64,000 bases of DNA from Gammaproteobacteria bacterium (GTDB taxonomy: Bacteria; Pseudomonadota; Gammaproteobacteria; Steroidobacterales; Steroidobacteraceae). Below are positions 44,142 to 53,803 of the stretch, piece after piece (within the stretch, counting starts at the first letter, position 1; each line of letters starts with the position of its first letter). The DNA is taken from assembly GCA_025357915.1 (NCBI GenBank), contig JANYLH010000064.1:1-64000 (forward strand). The letters are read 5' to 3'. The position numbers were made by a program, and so were the translations under genes. The notes under the pieces were generated by a model. That model had not been told where the DNA came from, ran no database searches, and saw only the letters and a program-made list of their open reading frames with translations.

Positions 44142-44882
44142 ATGGATCGTCTCGTTTATGTGGCCATGTCGGGTGCGAAGGAAACGCTGCGCGCCCAGAC
44201 CGCCAACAACCACAACCTGGCCAACGCCAGCACCACCGGGTTCCGCGCCGACCTGTCGGCGTTCCAGAGCCAGGCGGTCGAGGGAGCAGGGCTCCCGACT
44301 CGCGTCTACGCCACCGACAGCAGCGTCGGCTGGGATTCGAGCAGCGGCCAGCTGCAGCAGACCGGACGCGATCTCGACGTCGCCATCAACGGCCAGGGCT
44401 GGATTACCGTGCAGGGCGCGGACGGCCGTGAAGCCTACACGCGCGCCGGCGACCTGCGCGTGGACGTCAACGGAGCGCTGGTCACGGCCTCGGGCCGCGC
44501 TGTGCTGGGCGATGGCGGGCCGATCTCGGTGCCGCCGCATTCTTCCATCAGCGTGGCCCGTGACGGCTCGGTGTCGATCGTGCCGCTCGGCCAGGGAGCG
44601 ACCACTGTGGCCACGGTCGGGCGCATCAAGCTGGTCAATCCGCCGGCCGCCGGCCTTGATCGCGGGCAGGACGGCCTGTTCCGCATGCATGACGGTACCG
44701 ATGCGCCGGGTGAGGCCGCCGTGCAACTCGTGGCCGGCGCCCTCGAGACCAGCAATGTCAGCATCGCCGAGACCATGACGCAGATGGTCGAGCTCGCGCG
44801 CCGCTTCGACCTGCAGGTCAAGGCGCTGCGTACCGCGGAAGAAGACGCTGCCGCCGCTACGCGGTTGCTGCAGGCCGGCTGA
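44142..44882 (+). CDS. flgF: FlgF: flagellar distal rod protein
   Basis: A 246-residue rod protein. [20 protein letters not shown] and the [20 protein letters not shown] stretch are FlgF-type; [20 protein letters not shown] is the C-terminal signature. It lies 22 bases after flgE. Confidence 0.95.
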   Translation: MDRLVYVAMSGAKETLRAQTANNHNLANASTTGFRADLSAFQSQAVEGAGLPTRVYATDSSVGWDSSSGQLQQTGRDLDVAINGQGWITVQGADGREAYTRAGDLRVDVNGALVTASGRAVLGDGGPISVPPHSSISVARDGSVSIVPLGQGATTVATVGRIKLVNPPAAGLDRGQDGLFRMHDGTDAPGEAAVQLVAGALETSNVSIAETMTQMVELARRFDLQVKALRTAEEDAAAATRLLQAG

Positions 44883-44911
44883 TCGCCGCGCATTTTCAAA
44901 CAGGAGCAGTC

Positions 44912-45697
44912 ATGAATTCAGCATTGTGGGCCGCCAAGACCGGACTCGACGCCCAGCAGACCCGGATGGCGGTGGTTTCGAACAACCTCGCCAACGTCAA
45001 CACCACCGGCTTCAAGAAGAGCCGCGCGGTGTTCGAAGACCTGCTCTATCAGAACGTGAAGCAGGTGGGCGGCGCGACCTCGCAGGACACGCAGTCACCG
45101 AGCGGGCTCTCGCTCGGCACGGGCGTGCGCGTGGTCGCGACCGAGAAGACCTACACGCAGGGGAATCTGAGCCAGACCGGCAATTCGCTCGATCTGGCCA
45201 TCAACGGTCGCGGCTTCTTCCAGGTGCTGCTGCCCGACGGCACGCTTGGCTATACGCGGGCCGGTGATTTTCAGCTCAACAACCAGGGCCAGCTCGTGAC
45301 CTCGAGCGGCTACGTGGTGCAGCCGGGCATCAACATTCCGCAGGGCGCGCAGAGCGTGACGATCAGCGCCGACGGCGTGGTCGCGGTGCTGCTCGCGGGC
45401 CAGGCTTCGCCGCAGCAGGTGGGGACGCTGCAGCTTGCTGATTTCGTCAATCCCGCCGGGCTCCAGCCGCGCGGCGAGAACCTGCTGGTCGAATCGGCCG
45501 CGAGCGGCTCGGCGCAGTCCGGGAACCCCGGGCAGACGGGCCTCGGCACGCTGCAGCAGGGCGCCATCGAGAGCTCGAACGTCAACGTGGTCGAGGAAAT
45601 GGTCAACATGATCGAGACACAGCGGGCTTATGAAATGAACACCAAGGCAATTCAGACGACCGATCAGATGCTCCAGTACCTCAGTAACAACGTCTAA
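44912..45697 (+). CDS. flgG: FlgG: flagellar distal rod protein
   Basis: A 261-residue rod protein. [20 protein letters not shown] and [20 protein letters not shown] identify FlgG; the C-terminus ends with [20 protein letters not shown]. Length and motifs are normal. AGGAGCAGTC precedes ATG 44912. Confidence 0.96.
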   Translation: MNSALWAAKTGLDAQQTRMAVVSNNLANVNTTGFKKSRAVFEDLLYQNVKQVGGATSQDTQSPSGLSLGTGVRVVATEKTYTQGNLSQTGNSLDLAINGRGFFQVLLPDGTLGYTRAGDFQLNNQGQLVTSSGYVVQPGINIPQGAQSVTISADGVVAVLLAGQASPQQVGTLQLADFVNPAGLQPRGENLLVESAASGSAQSGNPGQTGLGTLQQGAIESSNVNVVEEMVNMIETQRAYEMNTKAIQTTDQMLQYLSNNV

Positions 45698-45711
45698 GAC
45701 GGAGCAAACAC

Positions 45712-46383
45712 GTGTACGCATTGCGATCGATTGTGCTGTTGTTCGCCCTCGCGCTGGCCGCCTGCCGGACGGCGCCGCCGCGCATCGACAGCTTCACGGC
45801 CAGCGACCCGCAGGAATCAGTGCAGCCGGTGGCGCACAACGGTGCGATCTACCAGGAAGGCCGCGACGTGCCGTTGTTCGAGAACTCGGTCGCGCATCGC
45901 GTGGGCGACGTGCTGACCATCGTGCTCGAGGAGAAGACCGACGCCAGCAAGAGCGCCAGCACCACTACGGCGAAGAAAACCAAGGCGACGCTGCCCGGTC
46001 CGACGTTGTTCGGCGCGCCGGTCACGGTGCACGGCACCGAGGTGCTCGCCGGCAACATGAACAACGCCACCAGTTTCGATGGCACCGGCGACAGCAAGCA
46101 GAGCAATGTGCTCACCGGCAGCATCTCCGTGACGATTGCGCGGCGCCTCGCCAACGGCAATCTGCTGGTGCGTGGCCAGAAATGGATCGCAATCAACCAG
46201 GGGCGCGAGTTCGTGCAGATTCAGGGCCTCGTGCGGCCGATCGACATCGCGCCCGACAACACCGTGTCGTCCTCGCGCGTCGCGGACGCAAACATCTCCT
46301 ACGGTTCGCAGGGCGTGCTGGCCGCGGCGAATTCCAAGTCATGGCTGGCCCGTTTCTTCGACTCCAAGTGGCTGCCGTTCTGA
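45712..46383 (+). CDS. flgH: FlgH: flagellar L-ring lipoprotein
   Basis: A 223-residue outer-membrane lipoprotein with lipobox LAAC (about residue 15). [40 protein letters not shown] and [16 protein letters not shown] are the L-ring signatures. The start is GTG 45712, 14 bases after flgG. Confidence 0.95.
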   Translation: MYALRSIVLLFALALAACRTAPPRIDSFTASDPQESVQPVAHNGAIYQEGRDVPLFENSVAHRVGDVLTIVLEEKTDASKSASTTTAKKTKATLPGPTLFGAPVTVHGTEVLAGNMNNATSFDGTGDSKQSNVLTGSISVTIARRLANGNLLVRGQKWIAINQGREFVQIQGLVRPIDIAPDNTVSSSRVADANISYGSQGVLAAANSKSWLARFFDSKWLPF

Positions 46384-46394
46384 GGTTCACGACA

Positions 46395-47525
46395 ATGCTG
46401 CACGTACGCCGCCGAATTTCCCCACCGCTGGCCTGGATGATGCTGGCCGTGGCGGCGCTGCTGCTGCCCGGCATGGTGTTCGCCGAGCGCGTCAAGGACC
46501 TGGCCGGCGTCGCGGGCGTGCGCAGCAACCAGCTGGTCGGCTACGGCCTGGTGGTGGGGCTCGATGGCACCGGCGACCAGACCAGCCAGGCGCCCTTCAC
46601 CGTGCAGAGCATCATCAACATGCTGGCGAAGTTTGGCGTCACCATTCCCGCCAACGTCAAGCCACAACTCAAGAACGTCGCGGCGGTGACCGTCACCGCC
46701 AATCTGCCGCCTTTCGCAAAGGCCGGCCAGACGCTCGATGTGACCGTCGCTTCCATTGGCAACGCCAGCAGCCTGCGCGGCGGTGCGTTGCTGATGGCGC
46801 CGCTGCGCGGCGCCGATGGCGAGGTCTACGCAATGGCGCAAGGAAGCGTGATGGTTGCAGGGTTTGGAGTAAGTGGCAAGGATGGCTCGCGCGTCAGCGT
46901 CAATGTGCCGAGCGGCGGCCGCGTGCCCAATGGTGCAACCGTGGAACGCGAAGTGCACAGCGACTTTGGCAGCTCGCCATATGTCGTGCTCAACCTCAAC
47001 ACGCCGGATTTCACCACCGCCTCGCGCATGACCTCCGGCATCAACGCGCTGCTCGGTCCAGGTACCGCGCAGGCGCTCGACGCCGTGTCGGTGCGTGTCG
47101 CGGCGCCGGCCGACGAAGCCGGGCGCATCAGCTTCATATCCGCGCTCCAGGAGCTGGAGGTGGAGCCGGGCGATGCTCCCGCGCGGGTGATCATCAATTC
47201 GCGTACCGGCACGGTCGTCATTGGCTCGCACGTGCGTGTCATGCCCGCGGCGGTCGCGCATGGTTCGCTGTCGGTCACGATCCGCGAGCGCGAGGAGGTC
47301 AGCCAGCCCAACGCCTTTGCGCACGGCACCACGGTGACCACGCCGCGCAGCGACATTGCCATTGACCAGCCGCCGGCACGCATGTTCGTGTTCAGCGCCG
47401 GGGTCGATCTCAACGAGATCGTCCGCGCCGTCAACCAGGTGGGTGCCGCGCCGGGCGACCTGGTGGCGATACTCGAGGCCCTCAAGGAAGCCGGCGCGCT
47501 GCGTGCCGAGCTGGTCGTCATCTAG
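46395..47525 (+). CDS. flgI: FlgI: flagellar P-ring protein
   Basis: A 376-residue periplasmic ring protein with a signal peptide ([14 protein letters not shown]). [38 protein letters not shown] and [20 protein letters not shown] are conserved. ATG 46395 lies 11 bases after flgH. A longer frame from 46182 runs through flgH and was rejected. Confidence 0.95.
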   Translation: MLHVRRRISPPLAWMMLAVAALLLPGMVFAERVKDLAGVAGVRSNQLVGYGLVVGLDGTGDQTSQAPFTVQSIINMLAKFGVTIPANVKPQLKNVAAVTVTANLPPFAKAGQTLDVTVASIGNASSLRGGALLMAPLRGADGEVYAMAQGSVMVAGFGVSGKDGSRVSVNVPSGGRVPNGATVEREVHSDFGSSPYVVLNLNTPDFTTASRMTSGINALLGPGTAQALDAVSVRVAAPADEAGRISFISALQELEVEPGDAPARVIINSRTGTVVIGSHVRVMPAAVAHGSLSVTIREREEVSQPNAFAHGTTVTTPRSDIAIDQPPARMFVFSAGVDLNEIVRAVNQVGAAPGDLVAILEALKEAGALRAELVVI

Positions 47526-47563
47526 ACGGCCAGCGACGCAACTTCTGCCGGCAATCCAGCACC

Positions 47564-48484
47564 ATGAGCGCGAACCCTGTCGCCCCTGCCTACTACGCCG
47601 ACTTCAACGGCATGGAGGCCCTGAAGCGGACGGCACAGCACAACCAGCCGGGCGCGGTGCGCGAGGCGGCCCGGCAGTTCGAGAGCCTGTTCACCAACAT
47701 GCTGCTCAAGAGCATGCGCCAGGCCAGCATGGGCGAGGGCCTGGGCGACAGCGAGCAGACGCAGTTCTACCAGGACATGTTTGACCAGCAGCTGGCGTTG
47801 CAGATGTCGCGCGGCAAAGGACTCGGGCTCGCCGACCATCTGGTGCGACAACTGCAGCGCGCCGACGTCGCGCCGGCGGCGCCATCCGCGGCTGCCGCAA
47901 CGATGGCGCCCGCGCACGCGGCCGCAAGCGCACCAACGGAGTCAGCCACCACGGGCGGCAGCCTGGCGAGGCACGCCCAGTTCATCAACAGCATCCAGCC
48001 CTACGCCGCCGAGGCCGCGCGCCGGCTCGGCGTGGCGCCGGAGGCCATCATCGCGCACGCGGCGCTCGAAACCGGCTGGGGTCGGCATCTGCCCGTCGGC
48101 GCAGCCGGATCCAGCCACAACCTGTTTGGCATCAAGGCCGGCGGCCACTGGCAAGGTGCGGTGGCCGACTCACTCACCACTGAATTCGAGGGCGGCGCGG
48201 CAACCAGCCAACGCGCGCCATTCCGCGCCTATGACTCGGTCGGCGCGAGCATGCGCGACTACGTCGGGCTGCTCAGCGGCAATCCGCGCTTCGCGGGCGC
48301 ACTCAATTGCGGCGGCGACGTCGCCGCGTTCGCGACCGGCCTGCAGCGCGGCGGCTACGCCACCGATCCGGCTTATGTGCAAAAGCTGCTCGCGACCTGC
48401 GCGACGGTACGCGAACTGGCCGCGCAGGCGGCGCTCAAGGGCAAGCAAACCGTGCCGATAACTCCGGTCGGCGGGACCACCTGA
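47564..48484 (+). CDS. flgJ: FlgJ: rod-binding protein with glucosaminidase domain
   Basis: A 306-residue two-domain protein. The N-terminal rod-binding domain contains REAARQFESLFTNMLLKSMR, and the C-terminal glucosaminidase (about residues 150-295) has HAALETGWGRHLPVG, with the likely catalytic Glu. It locally opens peptidoglycan for the rod. The sigma-28 promoter of flgK lies inside its last codons. Confidence 0.94.
   Translation: MSANPVAPAYYADFNGMEALKRTAQHNQPGAVREAARQFESLFTNMLLKSMRQASMGEGLGDSEQTQFYQDMFDQQLALQMSRGKGLGLADHLVRQLQRADVAPAAPSAAAATMAPAHAAASAPTESATTGGSLARHAQFINSIQPYAAEAARRLGVAPEAIIAHAALETGWGRHLPVGAAGSSHNLFGIKAGGHWQGAVADSLTTEFEGGAATSQRAPFRAYDSVGASMRDYVGLLSGNPRFAGALNCGGDVAAFATGLQRGGYATDPAYVQKLLATCATVRELAAQAALKGKQTVPITPVGGTT
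48435..48461 (+). promoter_or_regulatory. Sigma-28 promoter of flgKL, inside flgJ
   Basis: TCAAGGGC, an 11-base spacer, then a perfect GCCGATAA (48454-48461). It lies 35 bases before the flgK ATG and in the coding end of flgJ. Confidence 0.85.
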
Positions 48485-48496
48485 TGCGGAGTCACG

Positions 48497-50395
48497 ATGG
48501 CTGACATGCTGACCACCGGTGTCTCGGGCCTGCTGGCTTTCCAGCGTGCGCTCGACACAACCAGCCACAACATCGCCAACGCCAGCACCGACGGCTACAG
48601 CCGGCAGCTGGTGGACCTGGCGACGCGTCCCCCGGATGCCTTTGGCAACGGCTGGGTCGGCACAGGCGTGCAGGTGGCCACGGTGCGGCGCCAGTTCGAC
48701 GAAATCCTGGCCAGCCAGGCGCGCAGCGCCGGTAGCGGCTTCCAGCAGCTCGACACTTTCAGTACCTACGCAGCGCGCATCGACAACCTGTTCAGCGACG
48801 CCAGCACCGGACTTGCGACCACGCTGCAGGGGTTCATGAGCGCGGTGCAGGCCGTGGCGAACGCACCGGGCTCGGTGCCCTCGCGCCAGGTGCTGCTCAG
48901 CCAGGCCCAGTCACTGGTGAATCGACTGCGCAGTTATGACAACAGCCTCGCCGGCATCAGCAGCCAGATCGGCTCGCAGATGCAGAGCGAAGCGGGAACC
49001 ATCTCGACGCTGGCGGGCAATCTCGCCAGCATCAACCAGCAAATCATCGCGGCGCAGGGCGTCAATCAGCAGCCACCCAACGACCTGCTCGATCAGCGCG
49101 ACCGGCTGCTTGGCGAACTGGCCACGCACGTCAACGTCAGCACGGTGGCGCAGTCCGATGGAACGCTGAACGTCTTCATCGGCACCGGCCAGGCCCTGGT
49201 CATGGGCACAAGCGCTGCGAAGATGGTCACCGCGGGCGACCAGTTCGATCCCAGCCGCACCCGCTTGCTCCTGCAAAGCGGCGGGCCTACCACCGACGTC
49301 ACTGACACGATCGTCGGTGGAACAGTCGGCGGCCTGCTGCAATTCGGTTCGCAGATGCTCGATCCGGCCCGCAATGCCATCGGCCAGACGGCGGTCACGC
49401 TCGCCACGCTGGTCAACAGCCAGCAGGCGGCGGGTCTCGACCTGCAGGGGCAGTTGGGTACAGCGATGTTCGCCGTCGGCGCCGTCAAGGTGCTCGCCTC
49501 CTCGCTCAATGCGGGCAATGCCAGCGCCGTCGTGACGCGTGCCGACATCCCGGCGCTCACGACCGGCGACTACCAGATGCTGTACGACGGCGCCAGTTGG
49601 CAGCTTTCGCGCACCGACACCGGCGCCGGCGTCGCGCTCGCCGGCGCTGGCACCGCCGGCAGTCCGTTTACGGCTGATGGACTCGCCATCGTGATCTCGG
49701 GAACACCGCAGGCGGGCGACCGGATGTTGATCCAGCCGACACGCACTGCCGTGGCTGGAATGTCCGTGCTGCTGACTCAGCCCGAGAAGATCGCCGCCGC
49801 CGCGCCGCTGCTCACGAGTGTCGCGACCGCCAACGCCGGCAACGCCAGCATCGACGCCGGGCAGCTCAGCAACGGCGCGGCCTGGGTCCGTGGCAACTAC
49901 ACGCTGAGTTTTACGACAGCCGCGACCTGGCAGGTGACCGACGCGAGCAACGCGGTCGTCGCCAGCGGCGCATACAGCTCGGGCACGCCGATCGCCTTCA
50001 ATGGCGTGCAGGTGGCGGTGAGCGGCACGCCCGCTACCGGCGACAGCTTCCAGATCAAGGACAACATCAACGGGAGCGGTGACAACCGCAACGCGCTGCA
50101 GATCGCAGCCCTGCTCGGCAAGCCGGTCCTGAACGGCGGCACGGTGTCGCTCAGCGACAGTGTCGGCCGCATGGTGAGCAACATCGGCGTGCAGACCAGC
50201 CAGGCACAGAGCGGGCGCGATGCCCAGCAGATCGTCATGAACGATGCGAACAGCGCGATCACCAGCGTCGCCGGCGTCAATCTCGACGAGGAAGCAGCCA
50301 ACCTGATCCGCTTCCAGCAGGCCTACCAGGCTGCGGCCAAGGTCATCGGCGTTGCCAACAGCCTGTTTCAATCACTACTGGATGCCACCCGCTAA
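48497..50395 (+). CDS. flgK: FlgK: hook-filament junction protein 1
   Basis: A 632-residue hook-associated protein. DMLTTGVSGLLAFQRALDTT, SHNIANASTDGYSRQLVDLA and the C-terminal VNLDEEAANLIRFQQAYQAA are the family ends. The central part holds two copies of a WxVT/GDSF-type beta unit also found in FlgL. Length is at the longer side of the family. It has its own sigma-28 promoter. Confidence 0.95.
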   Translation: MADMLTTGVSGLLAFQRALDTTSHNIANASTDGYSRQLVDLATRPPDAFGNGWVGTGVQVATVRRQFDEILASQARSAGSGFQQLDTFSTYAARIDNLFSDASTGLATTLQGFMSAVQAVANAPGSVPSRQVLLSQAQSLVNRLRSYDNSLAGISSQIGSQMQSEAGTISTLAGNLASINQQIIAAQGVNQQPPNDLLDQRDRLLGELATHVNVSTVAQSDGTLNVFIGTGQALVMGTSAAKMVTAGDQFDPSRTRLLLQSGGPTTDVTDTIVGGTVGGLLQFGSQMLDPARNAIGQTAVTLATLVNSQQAAGLDLQGQLGTAMFAVGAVKVLASSLNAGNASAVVTRADIPALTTGDYQMLYDGASWQLSRTDTGAGVALAGAGTAGSPFTADGLAIVISGTPQAGDRMLIQPTRTAVAGMSVLLTQPEKIAAAAPLLTSVATANAGNASIDAGQLSNGAAWVRGNYTLSFTTAATWQVTDASNAVVASGAYSSGTPIAFNGVQVAVSGTPATGDSFQIKDNINGSGDNRNALQIAALLGKPVLNGGTVSLSDSVGRMVSNIGVQTSQAQSGRDAQQIVMNDANSAITSVAGVNLDEEAANLIRFQQAYQAAAKVIGVANSLFQSLLDATR

Positions 50396-50398
50396 GCC

Positions 50399-51595
50399 AT
50401 GCGCATCGCCACCTCAGCCATCTACCAGATGAAAGTGCAGGCCCTGCTTGACCAGCAGGCGGCGCTCGCCAAGACCCAGAGCCAGATCGCCACGGGGCTG
50501 CGCGTGCAGACGCCCGCGGACGATCCGGTAGCGGCCGCGCAGCTGCAGGAGCTGGCACGGGCGCGGGCCCAGGAAGAGCAGTTCGCCAAGAACAGCACTG
50601 CGGTCACCGGGCGGCTCCAGACCGAGGAACAGGCGCTGGCGGATGCCTCGGGCCTGATCCAGCGCGCGCGCGAACTGGTGCTGCAGGCCAACACCGCCAC
50701 GCTCAGCGACGGCGATCGCAGCTCCATCGCCACTGAACTCAAGGCGCGCCTCGATGAACTGCTGAGCATCGCCAATCGCCGCGACAGCAACGGCGAATAC
50801 CTGTTTGCCGGCTATTCCGGCGGTACCAAGCCGTTTGCGCGTGGCGCCAGCGGCGCCGTGAGCTACTCCGGCGACAGCGGCGCGCGCGCAGTCCAGGTTG
50901 GCAGTGGTCTGTTCGTACAGGACAGCGACACCGGCAGCCGCGTGTTCATGGATATCGCCGCGGGCAACGGCCTGTTCACTGCAGGCGCCAGCGGCGCCAA
51001 CACCGGGAGCGGTGTCATCGACGGCGGCACGATCACCAGCCGCGCCGCATGGGTTCCCGGCAGCTACGCGCTGACCTTTACGACTGGCACGACCTGGCAA
51101 GTGACCGACAGTAGCACTGCCGTCGTGGCCAGCGGCAACTACACCAGCGGCGGCGCCATTGCCTTCAATGGCGCGCAGTTCACCATCACCGGTGTGCCCG
51201 CCGCCGGCGACTCCTTCAATATCGCCAGCGCAGGCACCCGCGACATGTTCAGCACGCTGGACAGCGTCGTTGCGGCGCTCCAGGGCGGGGGCAGCAACGA
51301 CGCGCTGCGTGCGCAACTCAACTCTTCACTCAATGGCTCGCTGCAACAACTCGACCAGGCGTCTGAGCAGCTGCTCACGGTGCGTTCGCAGGTCGGCGCA
51401 CGCCTCGCGACGCTCGATGACGCCGAGGGCACTCGCCAGAGCGAATTGACGAATCTGCAGACCAGCGCGGGTCAGCTCGGGGGCCTCGACTATGCCGCGG
51501 CCGTCTCGAAGATGAGCCAGCAGACCGTGGCGCTGCAAGCGGCGCAGCAGTCGTTCGCCTCGATCGCGAAACTGTCGCTGTTCAACTACCTGTAA
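50399..51595 (+). CDS. flgL: FlgL: hook-filament junction protein 3
   Basis: A 398-residue flagellin-like junction protein. RIATSAIYQMKVQALLDQQA and TGLRVQTPADDPVAAAQLQE match the FlgL N-terminus, and QQTVALQAAQQSFASIAKLS the C-terminus. The middle carries an inserted unit (AWVPGSYALTFTTGTTWQVT) nearly the same as one in FlgK. ATG 50399 follows the flgK stop by 3 bases. Confidence 0.93.
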   Translation: MRIATSAIYQMKVQALLDQQAALAKTQSQIATGLRVQTPADDPVAAAQLQELARARAQEEQFAKNSTAVTGRLQTEEQALADASGLIQRARELVLQANTATLSDGDRSSIATELKARLDELLSIANRRDSNGEYLFAGYSGGTKPFARGASGAVSYSGDSGARAVQVGSGLFVQDSDTGSRVFMDIAAGNGLFTAGASGANTGSGVIDGGTITSRAAWVPGSYALTFTTGTTWQVTDSSTAVVASGNYTSGGAIAFNGAQFTITGVPAAGDSFNIASAGTRDMFSTLDSVVAALQGGGSNDALRAQLNSSLNGSLQQLDQASEQLLTVRSQVGARLATLDDAEGTRQSELTNLQTSAGQLGGLDYAAAVSKMSQQTVALQAAQQSFASIAKLSLFNYL

Positions 51596-51641
51596 TTTGT
51601 GACGCAGTCGACGAAAAGCGTGGTTTTGCTGCTCAAGCGAC

Positions 51642-51669
51642 TCAAGTTTGCCGCCGGTCGATCCGATAC
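51642..51669 (+). promoter_or_regulatory. Sigma-28 promoter of fliC
   Basis: TCAAGTTT, a 12-base gap and TCCGATAC. The -10 contains the core CCGATA, but the spacer is one base longer than in flgM and flgK promoters. It is about 100 bases before the fliC ATG. A TTGCTGCTCAAGC element is immediately upstream. Confidence 0.65.
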
Positions 51670-51768
51670 CGCACACGAACGGGCAGACGATCGGGTGATC
51701 GGCGGCTCAATTGACAAGCGCTATGGGCAGCGGTCCGGGCGCCAGAGTTACCAACAGGAGAAGTTTCA

Positions 51769-53298
51769 ATGGCACTCATGATCAACACCAACGCGATGTC
51801 GCTGAATGCCCAGCGCAACCTGACGACCTCGCAGAGCAGCCTGGCCCAATCGCTGCAGCGCCTGTCTTCGGGTCTGCGCATCAACAGCGCCAAGGACGAC
51901 GCTGCCGGTCTCGCGATCGCCTCGCGCATGACCACGCAGATCAACGGCCTCGACCAGGCCCAGCGCAATGCCAATGACGGCATCTCGCTGTCACAGACCA
52001 CGGAAGGCGCCCTTCAGGAAGTGACCAACAACCTGCAGCGCATCCGCGAGCTGGCCGTGCAGTCGGCCAACGCGACGAACTCCACCTCGGACCGGCAGGC
52101 GCTCGACCAGGAAGTACAGCAGCGGCTGGCGGAAATCGACCGCATCGCCCTGCAGACTTCTTTCAATGGCCAGAAGGTGCTCGACGGCTCCTTCGGCAAC
52201 GCCACCTTCCAGATCGGCGCCAACGTCGGCGAGTCGATCGGCGTGAACCTCTCGACCAGCGTGCGCACCAGCGCCATCGGTCGTACCGCTGACTACGTCG
52301 GCAACGGCACCGTGTATGATTCAACACTCGCCGTGGGTCAGCAGGGCGCGGGCGTGGCTACGGGCACGAACCTCACCTCGGGCTCGCTGAAGATTGCGAT
52401 CGGCACGGGCGCCGCGACTTCGGTTGGTGCCTCGGCCGCAGGGTCCGGTGCGGGCCAGGCTGCGGGCAGCGCTTACGCAAAGGCTGCGGCGATCAACTCA
52501 GCCGGCATCCCCAACCTGACGGCGACGGCGCAGTCCAACCTGCAGGTCGCCTGGGCCGATGTGACCACGGCCGGCTACAGCATGTCGATCAACGGCGTGG
52601 CGATCGAGTCGAACTACAACGGTGCGACCACGACCCTGACCGGTGACTCGGCGGCCGCAGCGATCAATGCCAACACGGGCGCCACGGGTGTGACGGCCAG
52701 CTTCGATACCGGCGTGCTCACGCTGTCGGCGAATGACGGCCGCAACATCATCGTCGATCAGACGCTCGGCGCCGGCACGGCCAACCTCGGTCTGCACGGC
52801 GCGGGTGCCGGCACCAACAACACCGTCAATGCGGCGCTGAACTTCGACACAGCGGCCGGCGCGGCCCTGGCGCAGAAGACTGCGGTGGGTTCCATCCACC
52901 TGGTCGCGCTCGATACGGTCACGCTGAGCGGCGCGGGCGCCGTGGCGATCGGCTACACCGCCAACACGCTGTCACTGGGCAATGCGGCCCTCAACAGCGC
53001 CTCGGTGGGTTCGGTGGCCAAGGCCAACGCGACGATCAACGCGATCGACGCGGCGCTGACCTCGGTCAGTTCCCTGCGCAGCACCCTGGGCGCCATCCAG
53101 GGGCGGTTCGAGTCGGTGGTCAGCAGCCTGCAGACGGCTTCTGAGAACCTCTCGTCCTCGCGCAGCCGTATCCAGGATGCGGATTTTGCGTCCGAGACGG
53201 CCAAGCTGACGCGCGCCCAGATCCTCTCGCAGGCTGGCACGGCCATTCTCGCGCAGGCCAATGCGGCCCCGCAGAGTGTGCTCAAGCTCCTGCAGTAA
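51769..53298 (+). CDS. fliC: Flagellin FliC
   Basis: A 509-residue flagellin. The conserved N-terminal D0/D1 helices ([40 protein letters not shown]) and C-terminal ones ([20 protein letters not shown], ending QSVLKLLQ) flank a variable middle of about 280 residues that is Ala/Gly/Thr-rich. Only one flagellin gene is in the window. A CAGGAGAAG ribosome site precedes the ATG, and a perfect terminator follows. Confidence 0.96.
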   Translation: MALMINTNAMSLNAQRNLTTSQSSLAQSLQRLSSGLRINSAKDDAAGLAIASRMTTQINGLDQAQRNANDGISLSQTTEGALQEVTNNLQRIRELAVQSANATNSTSDRQALDQEVQQRLAEIDRIALQTSFNGQKVLDGSFGNATFQIGANVGESIGVNLSTSVRTSAIGRTADYVGNGTVYDSTLAVGQQGAGVATGTNLTSGSLKIAIGTGAATSVGASAAGSGAGQAAGSAYAKAAAINSAGIPNLTATAQSNLQVAWADVTTAGYSMSINGVAIESNYNGATTTLTGDSAAAAINANTGATGVTASFDTGVLTLSANDGRNIIVDQTLGAGTANLGLHGAGAGTNNTVNAALNFDTAAGAALAQKTAVGSIHLVALDTVTLSGAGAVAIGYTANTLSLGNAALNSASVGSVAKANATINAIDAALTSVSSLRSTLGAIQGRFESVVSSLQTASENLSSSRSRIQDADFASETAKLTRAQILSQAGTAILAQANAAPQSVLKLLQ

Positions 53299-53355
53299 TG
53301 GGCTGACGGCAAGACAAGGAGACCCATGAACCGACTCGCAGGAGTCAGGTTGGGC

Positions 53356-53385
53356 GGAGACCGGCGCAAGCCGGTCTCCGTCTTT
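53356..53385 (+). terminator. Rho-independent terminator after fliC
   Basis: Perfect 10-base arms GGAGACCGGC / GCCGGTCTCC around loop GCAA, followed by GTCTTT. It lies 57 bases after the fliC stop and separates fliC from flaG. Confidence 0.88.
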
Positions 53386-53426
53386 GTGGGCCCCGTGGGA
53401 AGTTCGGGTCACGGCAGGGCATAGCC

Positions 53427-53780
53427 ATGAACAGTGAATTTCGCACAGTAGGTGCAGCAGGCACGGGTCCGGGAGGTGCGCCAACCGGGCCCACACCCGG
53501 GCAGCAGGTGCCATCCCCGCCGCTCCCCGGCTCCAGGCCAAGTGCGCCGGCGGCGGGCGATGTGCTGCAGCAGGCGGCACAACGCGTGGTCGCCGCGATG
53601 CAGAATGGCGGCATCAGCTTCAATTTCACGATCGACAAGCAGAGCGGCATGACGATCGTGCGCATTTTCAACAAGTCTACCGGCGAGCTCGTGCGCCAGA
53701 TACCCAGCGAAGAGGCCGTGCACGTCGCCCAGCTGCTGCGCCAGGACGAGCAGCATCTGCTGCTTGACCTCAGGGCCTGA
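53427..53780 (+). CDS. flaG: FlaG family protein
   Basis: A 117-residue FlaG protein, a regulator of filament length. Residues 1-45 are Pro/Gly-rich; the FlaG domain has ISFNFTIDKQSGMTIVRIF and GELVRQIPSEEAVHVAQLL. It lies between fliC and fliD as in many polar flagellar clusters. Confidence 0.92.
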   Translation: MNSEFRTVGAAGTGPGGAPTGPTPGQQVPSPPLPGSRPSAPAAGDVLQQAAQRVVAAMQNGGISFNFTIDKQSGMTIVRIFNKSTGELVRQIPSEEAVHVAQLLRQDEQHLLLDLRA

Positions 53781-53803
53781 CGGCAGCGGGGCACAGCAGC
53801 ATC

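Noticed and set aside
46182-46394. Longer FlgI start
   Set aside because: It runs through flgH in another frame; the signal peptide begins at 46395.
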